A stretch of DNA of 64,000 nucleotides from the NCBI GenBank assembly GCA_029237825.1, contig JAQZBQ010000002.1, forward strand, positions 248,001-312,000. Reading direction: 5' to 3'. Source of the DNA: Bacteroidota bacterium. Its GTDB lineage: Bacteria; Bacteroidota; Bacteroidia; B-17B0; Aurantibacillaceae. Shown here in pieces: positions 8,553 to 18,773 of the stretch (positions are counted from its first letter, which is position 1; every line of letters starts with the position of its first letter). A program made the position numbers and the translations under genes. The notes under the pieces were generated by a model that had not been told where the DNA came from, ran no database searches, and worked only from the letters and a program-made list of their open reading frames with translations.

Positions 8553-9857
8553 ATGTCAAAATTATTAGATATTAAACATCAAATACATGAGTTAATAAAA
8601 GAATACCATGATGAGGCATTTAAGCAAAAGGCATTCATCGAAGGTGAGACGCATGTTCCGGTTAGTGGGAAAGTATTTGATCACAGGGAATTGCAGTACA
8701 TCACAGATTCGGCTCTTGACGCATGGTTTACGACCGGAAAATTTAATGCAGAGTTTGAAAAAAAGCTTGCTAAATACATTAATGTAAAGTCGGTTTTAAC
8801 CGTAAATTCAGGTTCGTCGGCTAATTTGGTTGCGTTTTCTGCCTTAACTGCCAAAGAGTTAGGCGATGAGGCAATTAAACCCGGGGACGAGGTAATCACA
8901 GTGGCTGCTTCTTTCCCTACTACCGTCAATCCTATTTTACAGTACGGTGCGATACCGGTTTTTTTGGATGTGACTATCCCGTATTATGAAATTAATGTGG
9001 AGGACCTGGAAAAAGCTTTATCTTCTAAAACCAAAGCTATTGTAATTGCTCATACCATGGGAAATGTGTTTAATCTTGATATGGTCACAGCATTCTGCGA
9101 GAAGCATGATTTGTGGCTCATGGAAGATTGTTGCGACGCATTAGGAGCAACCTATAATGGCAAGCATGTTGGAACTTTTGGAGATATAGCTACCTTGAGT
9201 TTTTACCCAGCCCATCATATCACAATGGGCGAAGGTGGAGCCGTTTACACCTCAAATTCAAAATTGAAAAAAATTGCTGAATCATTTCGTGATTGGGGAC
9301 GTGATTGCTGGTGTGAACCGGGGAAAGATAATACCTGTGGATTGCGGTTTTGTCAACAGCTTGGAGATTTACCTATGGGTTATGATCATAAATACATTTA
9401 TTCCCGACAAGGTTTTAATTTGAAAATTACTGATATGCAGGCTTCATTAGGTCTTGCACAACTCGAAAAATTGGATGACTTCGTTAATATCAGAAGAAAG
9501 AACTTTGATTTGTTAACGGTAGCATTGCAAAAACACTCGGATAAACTTATTTTACCAGAGGCCACTCCGAATTCGAAACCTTCATGGTTTGGTTTCCTAA
9601 TTACGGTTAAGAAAAATGCTGGAATTTCGAGAAATGAATTAGTTCAAAAGCTGAACGACAAGAAAGTTGCCACCCGGTTGCTTTTTGCAGGCGATTTGAG
9701 AAAACAACCGTATTTTAAAGACCTTAAGTACCGTGTAATTGGTGATTTGCCAAATACTGATACGATTGTCACTGATACGTTTTGGATTGGTGTCACGCCG
9801 ATGATAAATGAAGAAATGATCTCATACATCGGTAGGTGTTTTGACGAAATTCTATGA
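8553..9857 (+). CDS. rfbH: CDP-4-keto-6-deoxyglucose 3-dehydrase (E1)
   Basis: A 434-aa PLP/PMP-dependent DegT/DnrJ/EryC1-fold enzyme that removes the C3 hydroxyl of CDP-4-keto-6-deoxyglucose. The segment [16 protein letters not shown] has His where aminotransferases carry the Schiff-base Lys, which is diagnostic of the E1 dehydrase. The Cys-rich stretch around [17 protein letters not shown] fits the [2Fe-2S] ligands of RfbH/Asc[12 protein letters not shown] contributes the PLP-binding Asp. It needs an E3 reductase (RfbI/AscD), which is not in this window. Its stop overlaps the start of the sensor kinase gene by 4 bases. Confidence 0.95.
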   Translation: MSKLLDIKHQIHELIKEYHDEAFKQKAFIEGETHVPVSGKVFDHRELQYITDSALDAWFTTGKFNAEFEKKLAKYINVKSVLTVNSGSSANLVAFSALTAKELGDEAIKPGDEVITVAASFPTTVNPILQYGAIPVFLDVTIPYYEINVEDLEKALSSKTKAIVIAHTMGNVFNLDMVTAFCEKHDLWLMEDCCDALGATYNGKHVGTFGDIATLSFYPAHHITMGEGGAVYTSNSKLKKIAESFRDWGRDCWCEPGKDNTCGLRFCQQLGDLPMGYDHKYIYSRQGFNLKITDMQASLGLAQLEKLDDFVNIRRKNFDLLTVALQKHSDKLILPEATPNSKPSWFGFLITVKKNAGISRNELVQKLNDKKVATRLLFAGDLRKQPYFKDLKYRVIGDLPNTDTIVTDTFWIGVTPMINEEMISYIGRCFDEIL

Positions 9858-11386
9858 TTTGGAAGTTTAAAAGATCTCTTTCATTTGAATTTACATGTGG
9901 GTTAATATTCTTTTTAACTTTTGTTGGTCAGTCGTGCTTTTCACAAGTTGATTCAAATCAGATTATAATTTTTGATTTTAATGACCATCAGATTAAGGAA
10001 AAAAATGAGAAAGTAAAAGTACAACATCAGGGTTTAACACTTATTTCTGACCGATTTGGTAACGAAAAATCAGCGATTTATATTCACGGCAATTTATACA
10101 GCTACTTAAATCTTTCTACATCAGAATTAGTAAAACCTTCAAAAGGCACATTTCTCATATGGATTAGATTAGATAGACGCGTGTTTGCGGGGAAAGGATA
10201 CGATAATAATCCAATAGTTTATGCTAAAAATTATAATGAACTAGACTTTAATTTAGCTTTTGCAATCGGATACGACAGTTATGCGGATCGTTTGATAGCA
10301 TATTCTTCGAAAGATTCACTTGAAGATGTAAGTGTTGCAGCTATCGATAATTTTAAATTTGGATCATGGCAACACCTGGCAATTTCATTCAATGATGAAT
10401 ATTTATCATTTTATATCAATGGTGAACTTCAAAATAAATTGCGTAAAGGATTCAAGACAATTTATAACCCAAATGATTCAGTAATGGTTGGTCATTCTGC
10501 CAGCAGTAAAAATGAACGCTTTTCGCAGGGGGTGTTCGATGATATACAAATCTTTCACAGGGTATTAAGTTCCGAAGAGATAAGGAATATCTACCATGCC
10601 CCTAATCCGAATAGGCATCGAATTATCATAGCTGAAGTTCTTAAATTCGGTGCCATCATAATAGTATTTAGCTTTATTATTGCTGTTGTTGTCATCAGAA
10701 ATAAGTGGAAACTCAGAAAGCAGAAAGAAAAATTTGAATTAGCGGGACGTATAGCAGAGCTGGAATTAAAAGTTATCAAAGCTCAGATGAATCCTCACTT
10801 TATATCTAATTGTTTGACTGCCATCCAAAATTTAATCCTAAAGAAAGAAGTTGATGAGGCAAGTCGATATATTGCAAAATTCAGTTTCTTTTTGAGACAG
10901 GTTTTAAATTTATCAAACAAGGATTTTATCAGGTTATCGGAAGAAATAGAAATCATGAAGCTGTATGTTGAATTAGAACAACTTCGCTTTCAAGATAGAT
11001 TTATATATACCATATCTGTTGACGATCAAATTGATCCAGATCTGGTATTGATTCCTTCATTAATTACCCAGCCATTTATCGAAAATGCGATATGGCATGG
11101 CTTATTGCCCTTACAACATAGCAGAAACCCTGAGTTGACAATCCGCGTGCTTTTAAAAAATGGTTTTCCTCTTATTGAAATTGAAGATAACGGGGTTGGG
11201 CGAAATCAATCGACGACACAGAATAAAGATTCAAAGGGTACTAAGTTAATGAAAGACAAAATTGAGAGTCTCAATAGGTTTTTTAATACTAAGAAGTTTA
11301 TCCTGCAAATTGATGACCTGGTTGATTCTAAAAATACTCCTCTAGGGACCAAAGTGAGCATTCAATTAGATATTTTAAAAGAATAA
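9854..11386 (+). CDS. LytS-family sensor histidine kinase with N-terminal LamG/concanavalin-like domain
   Basis: A 510-aa protein with a signal peptide or first membrane segment (about 12-30), then a LamG/concanavalin-like beta domain (about 35-248) with [14 protein letters not shown] and [18 protein letters not shown], the typical end of LamG_3. A membrane helix follows (about 262-282) and a short coiled coil. The kinase core begins with [16 protein letters not shown]; His315 is the predicted phosphorylated residue. ATP-binding motifs are [14 protein letters not shown] and [10 protein letters not shown]. The periplasmic domain probably senses a glycan or envelope polymer. It overlaps rfbH by 4 bases and lies 4 bases before its cognate LytTR regulator, so its expression is coupled to O-antigen sugar synthesis. 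Confidence 0.88.
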   Translation: MIWKFKRSLSFEFTCGLIFFLTFVGQSCFSQVDSNQIIIFDFNDHQIKEKNEKVKVQHQGLTLISDRFGNEKSAIYIHGNLYSYLNLSTSELVKPSKGTFLIWIRLDRRVFAGKGYDNNPIVYAKNYNELDFNLAFAIGYDSYADRLIAYSSKDSLEDVSVAAIDNFKFGSWQHLAISFNDEYLSFYINGELQNKLRKGFKTIYNPNDSVMVGHSASSKNERFSQGVFDDIQIFHRVLSSEEIRNIYHAPNPNRHRIIIAEVLKFGAIIIVFSFIIAVVVIRNKWKLRKQKEKFELAGRIAELELKVIKAQMNPHFISNCLTAIQNLILKKEVDEASRYIAKFSFFLRQVLNLSNKDFIRLSEEIEIMKLYVELEQLRFQDRFIYTISVDDQIDPDLVLIPSLITQPFIENAIWHGLLPLQHSRNPELTIRVLLKNGFPLIEIEDNGVGRNQSTTQNKDSKGTKLMKDKIESLNRFFNTKKFILQIDDLVDSKNTPLGTKVSIQLDILKE

Positions 11387-11390
11387 AAAT

Positions 11391-12140
11391 ATGATAGCGA
11401 CTTTAATAGTGGATGATGAGGACCATAATAGAAGTCTTCTCAAAACTCTCCTAAATAAGTACTGCCCTGCAATTGATATTATTGCAGAAAGTGACGATGC
11501 CGAAAATGCATTCCGGTTGATCAATGAATTAAAACCACAGCTAGTTTTTTTAGATATCAAAATGCCAGGGAAAAGTGGTTTCGATTTGTTGAAAATGTTT
11601 GATACCATTGATTTTGAAGTGATTTTTGTTTCTGCTTTTAATGAATTTGCCATCACCGCATTTGAATTTAATGCATTAGGATATATATTAAAACCGATTG
11701 ATTATGGTAAATTAATTATTACAGTTGATAAGGCGATTAACAAAATATCCTCCAATGAAAGGACGAGCAATGTTTTTCATTTTATAAAAACGTTAGATGA
11801 AAGGAATAGTTCCATTAATAAGATCTCAGTTCATCATAAAGACAAAGTTGTATTTTTGAACGTTAACAGTATTGTTTCTATTGAATCTAAAACCGGAGCG
11901 TGTGAAATTCTAATGGAAGACGGAAAAGCCTATCATTCTTCCAAAGAATTGAAATTATTTGAAGAAATGCTTGAGCCTATCGGAAGTTTTATCCGAATCA
12001 ACAGGAGTACGATAGTGAATACAAATTTTATTATTTCCTACAGTAAAGGAGAAAATTTTAATGTTGAAGTACTGAATAATGTGGTTTTTGAAGTGTCGCG
12101 AAGAAAGAAATCGGATGTTCTGGACCGGATGAAAATATAG
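11391..12140 (+). CDS. LytTR-family response regulator
   Basis: A 249-aa two-domain regulator. The receiver domain (about 1-120) has the acidic pair in LIVDDEDHN, the phosphoacceptor Asp55 in LVFLDIKMPGKSGF, the conserved Ser in FVSAFNEFA and Lys in YILKPIDYGK. The C-terminal LytTR DNA-binding domain (about 145-248) includes IVSIESKTGACEILMEDGK and FIRINRSTIVNTNFI. It is the obvious partner of the upstream LytS-type kinase. Targets may include the polysaccharide operon or the adhesin gene that follows 217 bp downstream; this is inferred from position. Confidence 0.93.
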   Translation: MIATLIVDDEDHNRSLLKTLLNKYCPAIDIIAESDDAENAFRLINELKPQLVFLDIKMPGKSGFDLLKMFDTIDFEVIFVSAFNEFAITAFEFNALGYILKPIDYGKLIITVDKAINKISSNERTSNVFHFIKTLDERNSSINKISVHHKDKVVFLNVNSIVSIESKTGACEILMEDGKAYHSSKELKLFEEMLEPIGSFIRINRSTIVNTNFIISYSKGENFNVEVLNNVVFEVSRRKKSDVLDRMKI

Positions 12141-12326
12141 TAAATGTGCTAAAAAGTGCCTAAGCGGTAGTTGAAGTGCATTATAACTTATTAACTTTGA
12201 GCTTCCAATTTTTGTGTTTATATGTTTTACCAGATAAATCGAAATTCAATTGTCGGTTTAAAATGAGCATATATTAGAATAATGCCATCAGTTAAGAGTT
12301 TGATGTCTTAATAATCTTTGGAGAAT

Positions 12327-12334
12327 TATTTTTG
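12327..12334 (+). promoter_or_regulatory. Candidate Bacteroidota -7 element before the 1213-aa adhesin gene
   Basis: TATTTTTG matches the Bacteroidota consensus TAnnTTTG and lies 24 bases before the adhesin ATG. A TTG lies at 12300-12302, but the spacing of 24 bases is longer than the usual 19-21, so only the -7 element is convincing. Nothing else was recognised in the 217-bp intergenic stretch 12141-12357. Confidence 0.35.
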
Positions 12335-12357
12335 CCACGTATTTCAATATAACATTC

Positions 12358-15300
12358 ATGAATTTCTTATCAAAAAATAATAGAAAACGGAAAAGAGTAT
12401 TTTTCTTCCTTATCTTCTATTTGTTTCTATTTATAAAGCTAAATGGGCAGGTGGGAACCTTAACTGGTACTGGCATGAGCGTATGTTCTCTGTTTAGTTT
12501 TAGTATTTGTCCCTCACAAACGATTACTCCTTTAAATTATGGCAATCAGGGCTATGCTTGTTCTGGAACTTCGATGCCAGATGTTTCTTTTACAACAATG
12601 GGAGCCGGCTGGCGGGTAATGAAAAATAATTGGAAATTTACTTCAAACGTTTCCGGGAGGATAAGCGGTTTTGATAATCTAGGAAATTATCAAAGTTTTC
12701 CATTTTCTGCAACTAACACCATTACTCCAATGAGTTATTCGGGTAATTTTATTCAATTTGCTGTTAATGGTAATCTTTCGGGCCCTTTATTAAATCAAAC
12801 AACATTTTCTATTTCTTTAAATTCAGCTGTATTTGGCGCTAATACTTACACGTATTGTCCGAATTCCAGTTCAAATATTACGATCAGTCCTGTTCTGCCG
12901 ACCGAAGGTGGTCCCTGGACTTATACATGGCAACCCGGTAATTTTTCAGGGAGTTCTATTTCGGTTAGTCCCACTTCTTCTTCAATTTATACCGTAACTT
13001 CAGCTTCCAGTGCTGGTTGCATTTCTAAAACTTCAGTGTCCGTCACAATGAATTGCCCTACTGCCCCTTTGTGTTCAGGAAATTTAGGTACGCCTGTGTT
13101 TTTTGAGGATTTCGGTTCGGGTTCGGCATTATATGGTCCCGCATTACCTCCTGGAGTAACTAATTATATATATCAAACAGGCAATCCTCCAAATGGAACT
13201 TATGTTATTTCGAGTAGCAGTAATCCGTCTGGCGTGAATTTGGGCTATGTTGCCGATGGAGATCATACCGGGAACACGAACGGTTATATGATGGTTGTTA
13301 ACTCTGACTATCCAGCAACAGAAGTGTTTAGAAAACTCGTGACTGGCTTATGCCCTAATACAACATACGTTTTTTCATCGTATTTATCTAATAACAACAC
13401 GCCGTCTACACCCACTAGCGTTTGCCCTGGGTATGTGTATGCTAATGTTAGGGTTCAAACCGAGTTTCCGACAGGTACAATTCAGAATTCTATTACAACC
13501 GGGAATTTACCTTTGGGTTTATCGAATACTGCTTTAAATTGGAAAGAATATGGCTTTGTCTTTACAACCTTGCCGGGGCAAACCAGTGTAGAGGTTGTTC
13601 TTAAGAATAATGCTCCTGGAGGCTGTGGAAACGATTATGTAGTTGATGATATTTCTCTGTCGCCATGTGGTCCGGCCGTTTCGTTATCGATTGTTCCTAA
13701 TCAAACTGTTTTTTGTTCCGGGGATTCTGTGAGACTGAAATCCATTTTCACATCAGGAAATTACATAAACACTCAATATCAATGGCAACACAGTGTTAAT
13801 GGTGGAGTGTCCTGGATCAATATACCAGGTGCTACGAATTTGGATTATTTTATTCCATCAGTTTCATCGAACCAAAGCGGTTTATATCAATTATTAGTTT
13901 CAGAAAATGGAAATATTAATTCTTCGTCATGCAGAATTAAAGCGGGACCAATTTCATTTTCTGTAACTTCATCCTTTGTTGGAGTCTCACAACCGACAAT
14001 TTGTAGCGGCAATCCAACAACATTAACTGCTGCCGGGGCTACATCTTATTCCTGGAGTACAGGGGCCGTTTCAAATTCCATTGTTGTAAATCCTTCTACA
14101 ACCACATCGTATACGGTTGTGGGGTCAAATGGTACTTGTAGCAACCAGGCAGTTTCAACGGTTAGTGTGGTTCCCGGCGGTACAATTTCGATAACCGGAA
14201 ATACCCTTATTTGTAAAGGTCAATCTACCACGTTAAGCGCAACAGGTGCAAGTGGTTTCTCATGGAGTACCGGAGCAACTACATCAAGTATTATTGTGAG
14301 TCCCACCATCACCACATCATATTCCATAACACCGCCTCCAGGTTCCTGTATTAGTCCCACATTGGTCACGGTGAATGTGCTTTCTGCTCCTTCAATGACG
14401 GTTACCGGTAATACCGGAATTTGTAATCTTCAAACTACGACTTTGACGGCAAACGGAGCGACAGGTTATTCCTGGACAACTGGAGCAACATCAGCCAGTA
14501 TTATAGTGAACCCCACTGTTACAACTAGTTATAGCGTAATTGGCGCAATTAGTACGTGTACCAGTCAAATCGCTGTTACAGTTACTGTAAATACTGTACC
14601 CATCATTTCTCAATTAAATGTTTCGAATTCAGATTGTGGCATGAGTAATGGCACTGCAACCCTTTCTGTCTTACCTGTATCCTCTACGTTTTTATGGGAC
14701 AATGGCGCAACAACAAATAGTGTCGGAAATTTATCGGCCGGGGTTCATTCTGTCACAATTTCAAATAATGGCTGTGAAACACAAACGGTTGTTTCCATTC
14801 AGGCAAATCCAGCCCCTTCAATCATTTCTTCTTCAGTTACTCCCACATCATGCGGATTAGCAAATGGCTCCGCTACAGTAAACGCTACACCAAGTGGCAG
14901 TACATTTAACTGGAGCTCTGGTATTTCATCAACATCAAATTTTGCTCAAGGCCTGCCGGGAGGAAGTTATACGGTAACAGCAGTAAATGGCGCATGTCAA
15001 ACCTCCACAGTTATTAGTATTCTAAGTTCGGTTGGTATTCAAATCATCACAGCAAGCGTAGTTCCTTCTTCGTGCATTCAGAATGATGGAAGTATTACGG
15101 TTTCTGATAATGGCACTAACCCGGTTTATTCTTGGAGTCCCGGTATTTTTGCAAATTCAAATGTTGTTACTGGTCTTTCTTCGGGGACCTATTCATTGGT
15201 GATTGCCGATGGATCCTGTTCAACACAATCTGTTTTTGTTGTCGCTCTTTCCGGTGGACCAACAGGATTAAATGTGATAAAGCAAAACGCTATTTGCAAG

Positions 15301-15999
15301 AGTGCAAATGGCAGCATTGATATTATTAATGTGGTAAATGGTGATGCACCATTTTTATACAGCATAAATAACGGAACTTACAATAATGTATCCACCTTTA
15401 CAAATTTAGGTGGTGGGTCGTATACAGTCAGTGTCCGCGATGGGTTTGGCTGTATTTACTCTCAAACCTATACAGTAAGTATCGACCAGCATCAATTTAC
15501 AATCAGCCAAACCATTAAGTCAACCAGTTGTGACAGTGATGACGGTGAGGTCGGGATTCATAACATTCAGGGAGGCTCATCTCCGTATTTATTTAGTTTT
15601 AACGGAGCCCCCAACGTTACGGATTCCCTGTTTGGCCCGTTAAGCGCTGGAACCTACTCATTAAATATCGTGGATATGAACAAATGCACGACGGGTTTTT
15701 CCATTATTGTTCCTGAAAATGGTGAGGATTATACCTTATACGTTCCTAATACATTTACTCCAAATACAGACATTGTAAATGATATCTGGTATGTTCAGGG
15801 TACGTGCCTTGGAGAGTTTAATTGTACAATCTATAACCGATGGGGTGAGAAGATCATTGAGTTGAATGATCTGAAAGAGGGTTGGAATGGAAAGTATAAA
15901 GAGAAGGACGTTCCTGAGGGCGTGTATGTTTTTACGCTAACCGTTCAAACAAAAACGGGACAGGTTCGTAAATCTGGCCATATTACTGTTTTCAGATAA
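12358..15999 (+). CDS. Large secreted adhesin with SprB-like repeats and T9SS type B C-terminal sorting domain
   Basis: A 1213-aa protein starting with a basic stretch and a hydrophobic signal peptide (cleavage likely near residue 31, after KLNG). A jelly-roll/carbohydrate-binding-like region (about 240-440) precedes several Ig/PKD-like beta repeats with the recurring motif GATSYSWSTGA. SprB-type repeats follow, each with a core like SSCIQNDGSITV. The last about 85 residues (YVPNTFTPNTDIVNDIW, then NRWGEKI, ending with GHITVFR) form the gliding-motility-associated C-terminal domain that directs export through the type IX system. It is probably a surface adhesin or motility-associated polymer. 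The closest regulators are the LytS/LytTR pair just upstream. Confidence 0.88.
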   Translation: MNFLSKNNRKRKRVFFFLIFYLFLFIKLNGQVGTLTGTGMSVCSLFSFSICPSQTITPLNYGNQGYACSGTSMPDVSFTTMGAGWRVMKNNWKFTSNVSGRISGFDNLGNYQSFPFSATNTITPMSYSGNFIQFAVNGNLSGPLLNQTTFSISLNSAVFGANTYTYCPNSSSNITISPVLPTEGGPWTYTWQPGNFSGSSISVSPTSSSIYTVTSASSAGCISKTSVSVTMNCPTAPLCSGNLGTPVFFEDFGSGSALYGPALPPGVTNYIYQTGNPPNGTYVISSSSNPSGVNLGYVADGDHTGNTNGYMMVVNSDYPATEVFRKLVTGLCPNTTYVFSSYLSNNNTPSTPTSVCPGYVYANVRVQTEFPTGTIQNSITTGNLPLGLSNTALNWKEYGFVFTTLPGQTSVEVVLKNNAPGGCGNDYVVDDISLSPCGPAVSLSIVPNQTVFCSGDSVRLKSIFTSGNYINTQYQWQHSVNGGVSWINIPGATNLDYFIPSVSSNQSGLYQLLVSENGNINSSSCRIKAGPISFSVTSSFVGVSQPTICSGNPTTLTAAGATSYSWSTGAVSNSIVVNPSTTTSYTVVGSNGTCSNQAVSTVSVVPGGTISITGNTLICKGQSTTLSATGASGFSWSTGATTSSIIVSPTITTSYSITPPPGSCISPTLVTVNVLSAPSMTVTGNTGICNLQTTTLTANGATGYSWTTGATSASIIVNPTVTTSYSVIGAISTCTSQIAVTVTVNTVPIISQLNVSNSDCGMSNGTATLSVLPVSSTFLWDNGATTNSVGNLSAGVHSVTISNNGCETQTVVSIQANPAPSIISSSVTPTSCGLANGSATVNATPSGSTFNWSSGISSTSNFAQGLPGGSYTVTAVNGACQTSTVISILSSVGIQIITASVVPSSCIQNDGSITVSDNGTNPVYSWSPGIFANSNVVTGLSSGTYSLVIADGSCSTQSVFVVALSGGPTGLNVIKQNAICKSANGSIDIINVVNGDAPFLYSINNGTYNNVSTFTNLGGGSYTVSVRDGFGCIYSQTYTVSIDQHQFTISQTIKSTSCDSDDGEVGIHNIQGGSSPYLFSFNGAPNVTDSLFGPLSAGTYSLNIVDMNKCTTGFSIIVPENGEDYTLYVPNTFTPNTDIVNDIWYVQGTCLGEFNCTIYNRWGEKIIELNDLKEGWNGKYKEKDVPEGVYVFTLTVQTKTGQVRKSGHITVFR

Positions 16000-16429
16000 A
16001 ATCTTTTACGAAACTTTCGAGGGCCAATTCATAGCTTTTTAAACCGAAGCCACTGATACTTCCCAGGCAATATTTACCCAGGTAAGAAACGTGCCGGAAA
16101 TCTTCTCTGGAAAAAATATTACTGATATGAACTTCTATTACAGGAGTTTTAATCGCAGCAACCGCGTCAGCAATAGCAACAGAAGTGTGAGTATAAGCGC
16201 CTCCATTTAAAATAATCCCATCCGCATCAAACCCAAATTCGTGTAATTTATCTATTAGTTCCCCCTCCACATTACTTTGGAAATAGTCAAATGAAATTCT
16301 CGGATATTTTTTTTTAAGTCCCTGGAAATAATCGTCGAACGATGTGTCGCCATAGATTTCCTTTTCTCTTTTTCCTAAAAGATTCAAATTAGGGCCATTG
16401 ATAATTGCTATCTTTAACACGTTATTCAT
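15992..16429 (-). CDS. aroQ: Type II 3-dehydroquinate dehydratase
   Basis: A 145-aa cytosolic enzyme of the shikimate pathway, converting 3-dehydroquinate to 3-dehydroshikimate. It begins with the diagnostic [20 protein letters not shown], where the Tyr is the catalytic base. [14 protein letters not shown] and [15 protein letters not shown] follow, supplying the Asn and His active-site residues. The ATG at 16429 is preferred over the TTG at 16450 because it gives the normal family start and length. Its 3' end overlaps the adhesin stop by 8 bases in convergent orientation, and its 5' end overlaps the longest version of the divergent xerD gene. Confidence 0.95.
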   Translation of the reverse strand: MNNVLKIAIINGPNLNLLGKREKEIYGDTSFDDYFQGLKKKYPRISFDYFQSNVEGELIDKLHEFGFDADGIILNGGAYTHTSVAIADAVAAIKTPVIEVHISNIFSREDFRHVSYLGKYCLGSISGFGLKSYELALESFVKDFI

Positions 16430-17363
16430 TTTACTTTCAAAATTACTCAATCCGCTGAAACTTTGGAAATCTAATATTGCAGACTTTAAATACTACCTGC
16501 AGGTGGAAAAGTCACTATCTGAAAATTCGGTTGTATCGTACGAACAGGATGTGCTGAAATTGATGGTGTTTATCGAAACATATTATCCATTAAAGAATCC
16601 TGAAGATGTGTCGTTCAATGATCTTCGTGAGTTTTTAAAGTACATTTCCGATTTCCATTTTACCGAAACAACACAATCCAGAATTATTTCCGGGCTCAAG
16701 CATTTTTTCAAATTCCTGGTGCTGGAGAATTATATTAAGTTAAATCCTGCGGAGTTATTGGAAACACCACGAATTAGGCGTAAACTACCTGAGTATCTCA
16801 GTGTCGAAGAAATTGACCGGATGCTCTCGTGTATTGATCGAAGTAGTTCAGAAGGTGAACGAAATATTGCAATGCTCGAAACCATGTACAGTTGCGGATT
16901 GCGGGTTTCGGAATTAATAACTCTTAGGTTAAGTAATGTTCATAAAAATGACGGATTTATTAGTGTTATAGGTAAGGGTGATAAACAGCGGTTGATTCCT
17001 ATCGGCAAAACTGCATTACATCTTTTGGATAATTACATTCATAATCACCGTATTCATATCGAAATTAAGAAAAACAATGAAGATATGATCTTTCTTAGTA
17101 AGCGTGGAAAGCCAATTACGCGACAAATGGTGTTTTACATTATGAAAGATTTAGGGGAAAAAGCCGGTATAATTAAAAACCTAAGTCCTCATACCTTGAG
17201 GCATTCGTTTGCAACACACCTTGTAGAAGGTGGCGCGGATTTGAGGGCGGTTCAGGAAATGCTTGGACACGAAAGCATCACTACCACAGAAATATATACA
17301 CATCTCGACCAGCATTTTTTGCGTGAAAACATTTTGAGCCATCATCCAAGAAATAAAAGTTAG
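16398..17363 (+). CDS. xerD: XerD-like tyrosine recombinase
   Basis: A recombinase of about 300 residues with an N-terminal SAM-like core-binding domain ([19 protein letters not shown]) and a C-terminal catalytic domain. Catalytic residues are visible: Arg in [13 protein letters not shown], Lys in [21 protein letters not shown] (His-x-x-Arg), [13 protein letters not shown] (His) and the Tyr nucleophile in the last of these. It probably resolves chromosome dimers at dif together with another Xer protein. No in-frame ATG exists near the expected start. The TTG at 16398 gives an unusually long tail that overlaps aroQ; CTG 16455 would give a typical 302-aa protein and GTG 16503 would truncate the first helix. 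The start is therefore uncertain. Confidence 0.88.
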   Translation: MIIAIFNTLFILLSKLLNPLKLWKSNIADFKYYLQVEKSLSENSVVSYEQDVLKLMVFIETYYPLKNPEDVSFNDLREFLKYISDFHFTETTQSRIISGLKHFFKFLVLENYIKLNPAELLETPRIRRKLPEYLSVEEIDRMLSCIDRSSSEGERNIAMLETMYSCGLRVSELITLRLSNVHKNDGFISVIGKGDKQRLIPIGKTALHLLDNYIHNHRIHIEIKKNNEDMIFLSKRGKPITRQMVFYIMKDLGEKAGIIKNLSPHTLRHSFATHLVEGGADLRAVQEMLGHESITTTEIYTHLDQHFLRENILSHHPRNKS

Positions 17364-18721
17364 ATTTTGTTTGAAATGGCTAGTTCCCTAAAGGAAGAAA
17401 GAATCTCGCTGCGTTGAGTAGTTAATTTTTGAACCAACACTTCGTTTGTCGCCTTTAATCGTAAAAGCCTGTATATGCCGAAAGTTTTTTTCCGAAATGG
17501 AGAGATGTACAAACAAAAGACACTTGTTATAACAGAACTTAAGATCACCATGAACGCCCACCAGGCATTACGTAATAATAAATAGGCAATCACAAACTGA
17601 AGGAGATAGTAGATCAAAAATAGTACGGCCCCGATTCCCATATTAAAAGATGCTTTAAATTCAATAACTCTTACTTTCTTTTTTGTAATCTCATAAGACA
17701 GGCGATATGGCAGGTAGCTTGCTATAATTCCCCTGATATATAAAGGAGAAGTTACGATCAATAGCATTATTCTAAAATAGAAATTCGTGTAATTGATCGA
17801 ACCTTGTTTGGTTGGATTGATAAGCCAGTCTTTTAACTTAAGCTTTTTAAGATGAGCAAGATAATCCTCAGAATGAGATTGAAGTGCTTTCACTTTATCA
17901 GGAGTGATTTTTGCTGCCTGTGTAATAATGCGTACTACGTCAGTTGAAAATATGAAATCATGTTCCGGATTGGTCTTCTTCAACCCTTCTTTTTTCAAAT
18001 AATCGTAATGGTAAATCTCTTCAATATTCGCAATTACCTTTTCTAATTGTTGATCATCAATTTGAACAATCAACTCTTTCATTCGCGGGGTTAAGTCTGC
18101 CAAAAACTGGTTCATTGTTTTAGCAGGAGCTTCTTTATAGGCATTCAGATAATTTGCCATTTTAATTGGCTCACCTATGTTGCAAAACAAGGTGCTTCTA
18201 AATTGTGATGGATGTGAGTAATTAATGCCTACTGGCACAACCAACAGATTATTTAATTCGGCATCTTCCATGCAACCCAATATCATACGCGGCACACCTT
18301 TTTTTAATGGGCGAAGTCTCCGTTCCTGCACACACAGTCCCTCGGCAAATATGATGATCTTTTTATTTCTTTTTAAAAGTTCTTTAACCTTCTCATACGT
18401 AGCATCATTTTTCTTGAGCCCTTCTTTTCCTCCATCCTGAATTCTGTAAATCGGAATAATTCCAAGGCTTTCCAGCAATGCTGATACAACTCCTTTTTTA
18501 AATGCGTCACCGCGGGCTAAATACCTCACGCGGGGTGGATATACCAGCGTGGTAAACGCAATGGGGTCCATAAAAGCGTTAGGATGATTCATTGCAATGA
18601 TTACTGGACCTTTCACCCTCAGGTATTCGGCGTTTTTTACTTTCGCACGTTTAAAATAAACGGCGATTACAAAACCCATGTAATATTTAAGGATGTGCCA
18701 AAGCATTTTTAGAGAACGCAA
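17360..18721 (-). CDS. PlsC-family lysophospholipid/glycerol acyltransferase
   Basis: A 453-aa membrane acyltransferase. The N-terminal half holds the four PlsC blocks: [13 protein letters not shown] (NHx4D catalytic motif), [32 protein letters not shown] (the EG block) and [11 protein letters not shown]. It probably acylates lysophosphatidic acid or another lysolipid in the inner membrane. After an intervening helical region, the C-terminal 150 residues contain about four hydrophobic segments, making it longer than a minimal PlsC (about 240 aa). Its 3' end overlaps the xerD stop by 4 bases, convergently. The exact acyl acceptor is unknown. Confidence 0.85.
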   Translation of the reverse strand: MRSLKMLWHILKYYMGFVIAVYFKRAKVKNAEYLRVKGPVIIAMNHPNAFMDPIAFTTLVYPPRVRYLARGDAFKKGVVSALLESLGIIPIYRIQDGGKEGLKKNDATYEKVKELLKRNKKIIIFAEGLCVQERRLRPLKKGVPRMILGCMEDAELNNLLVVPVGINYSHPSQFRSTLFCNIGEPIKMANYLNAYKEAPAKTMNQFLADLTPRMKELIVQIDDQQLEKVIANIEEIYHYDYLKKEGLKKTNPEHDFIFSTDVVRIITQAAKITPDKVKALQSHSEDYLAHLKKLKLKDWLINPTKQGSINYTNFYFRIMLLIVTSPLYIRGIIASYLPYRLSYEITKKKVRVIEFKASFNMGIGAVLFLIYYLLQFVIAYLLLRNAWWAFMVILSSVITSVFCLYISPFRKKTFGIYRLLRLKATNEVLVQKLTTQRSEILSSFRELAISNKI

Positions 18722-18773
18722 ACATACTAAAATGCACGTATAAAAAAATCATTAGGGAAGTTGTTTATTATCG

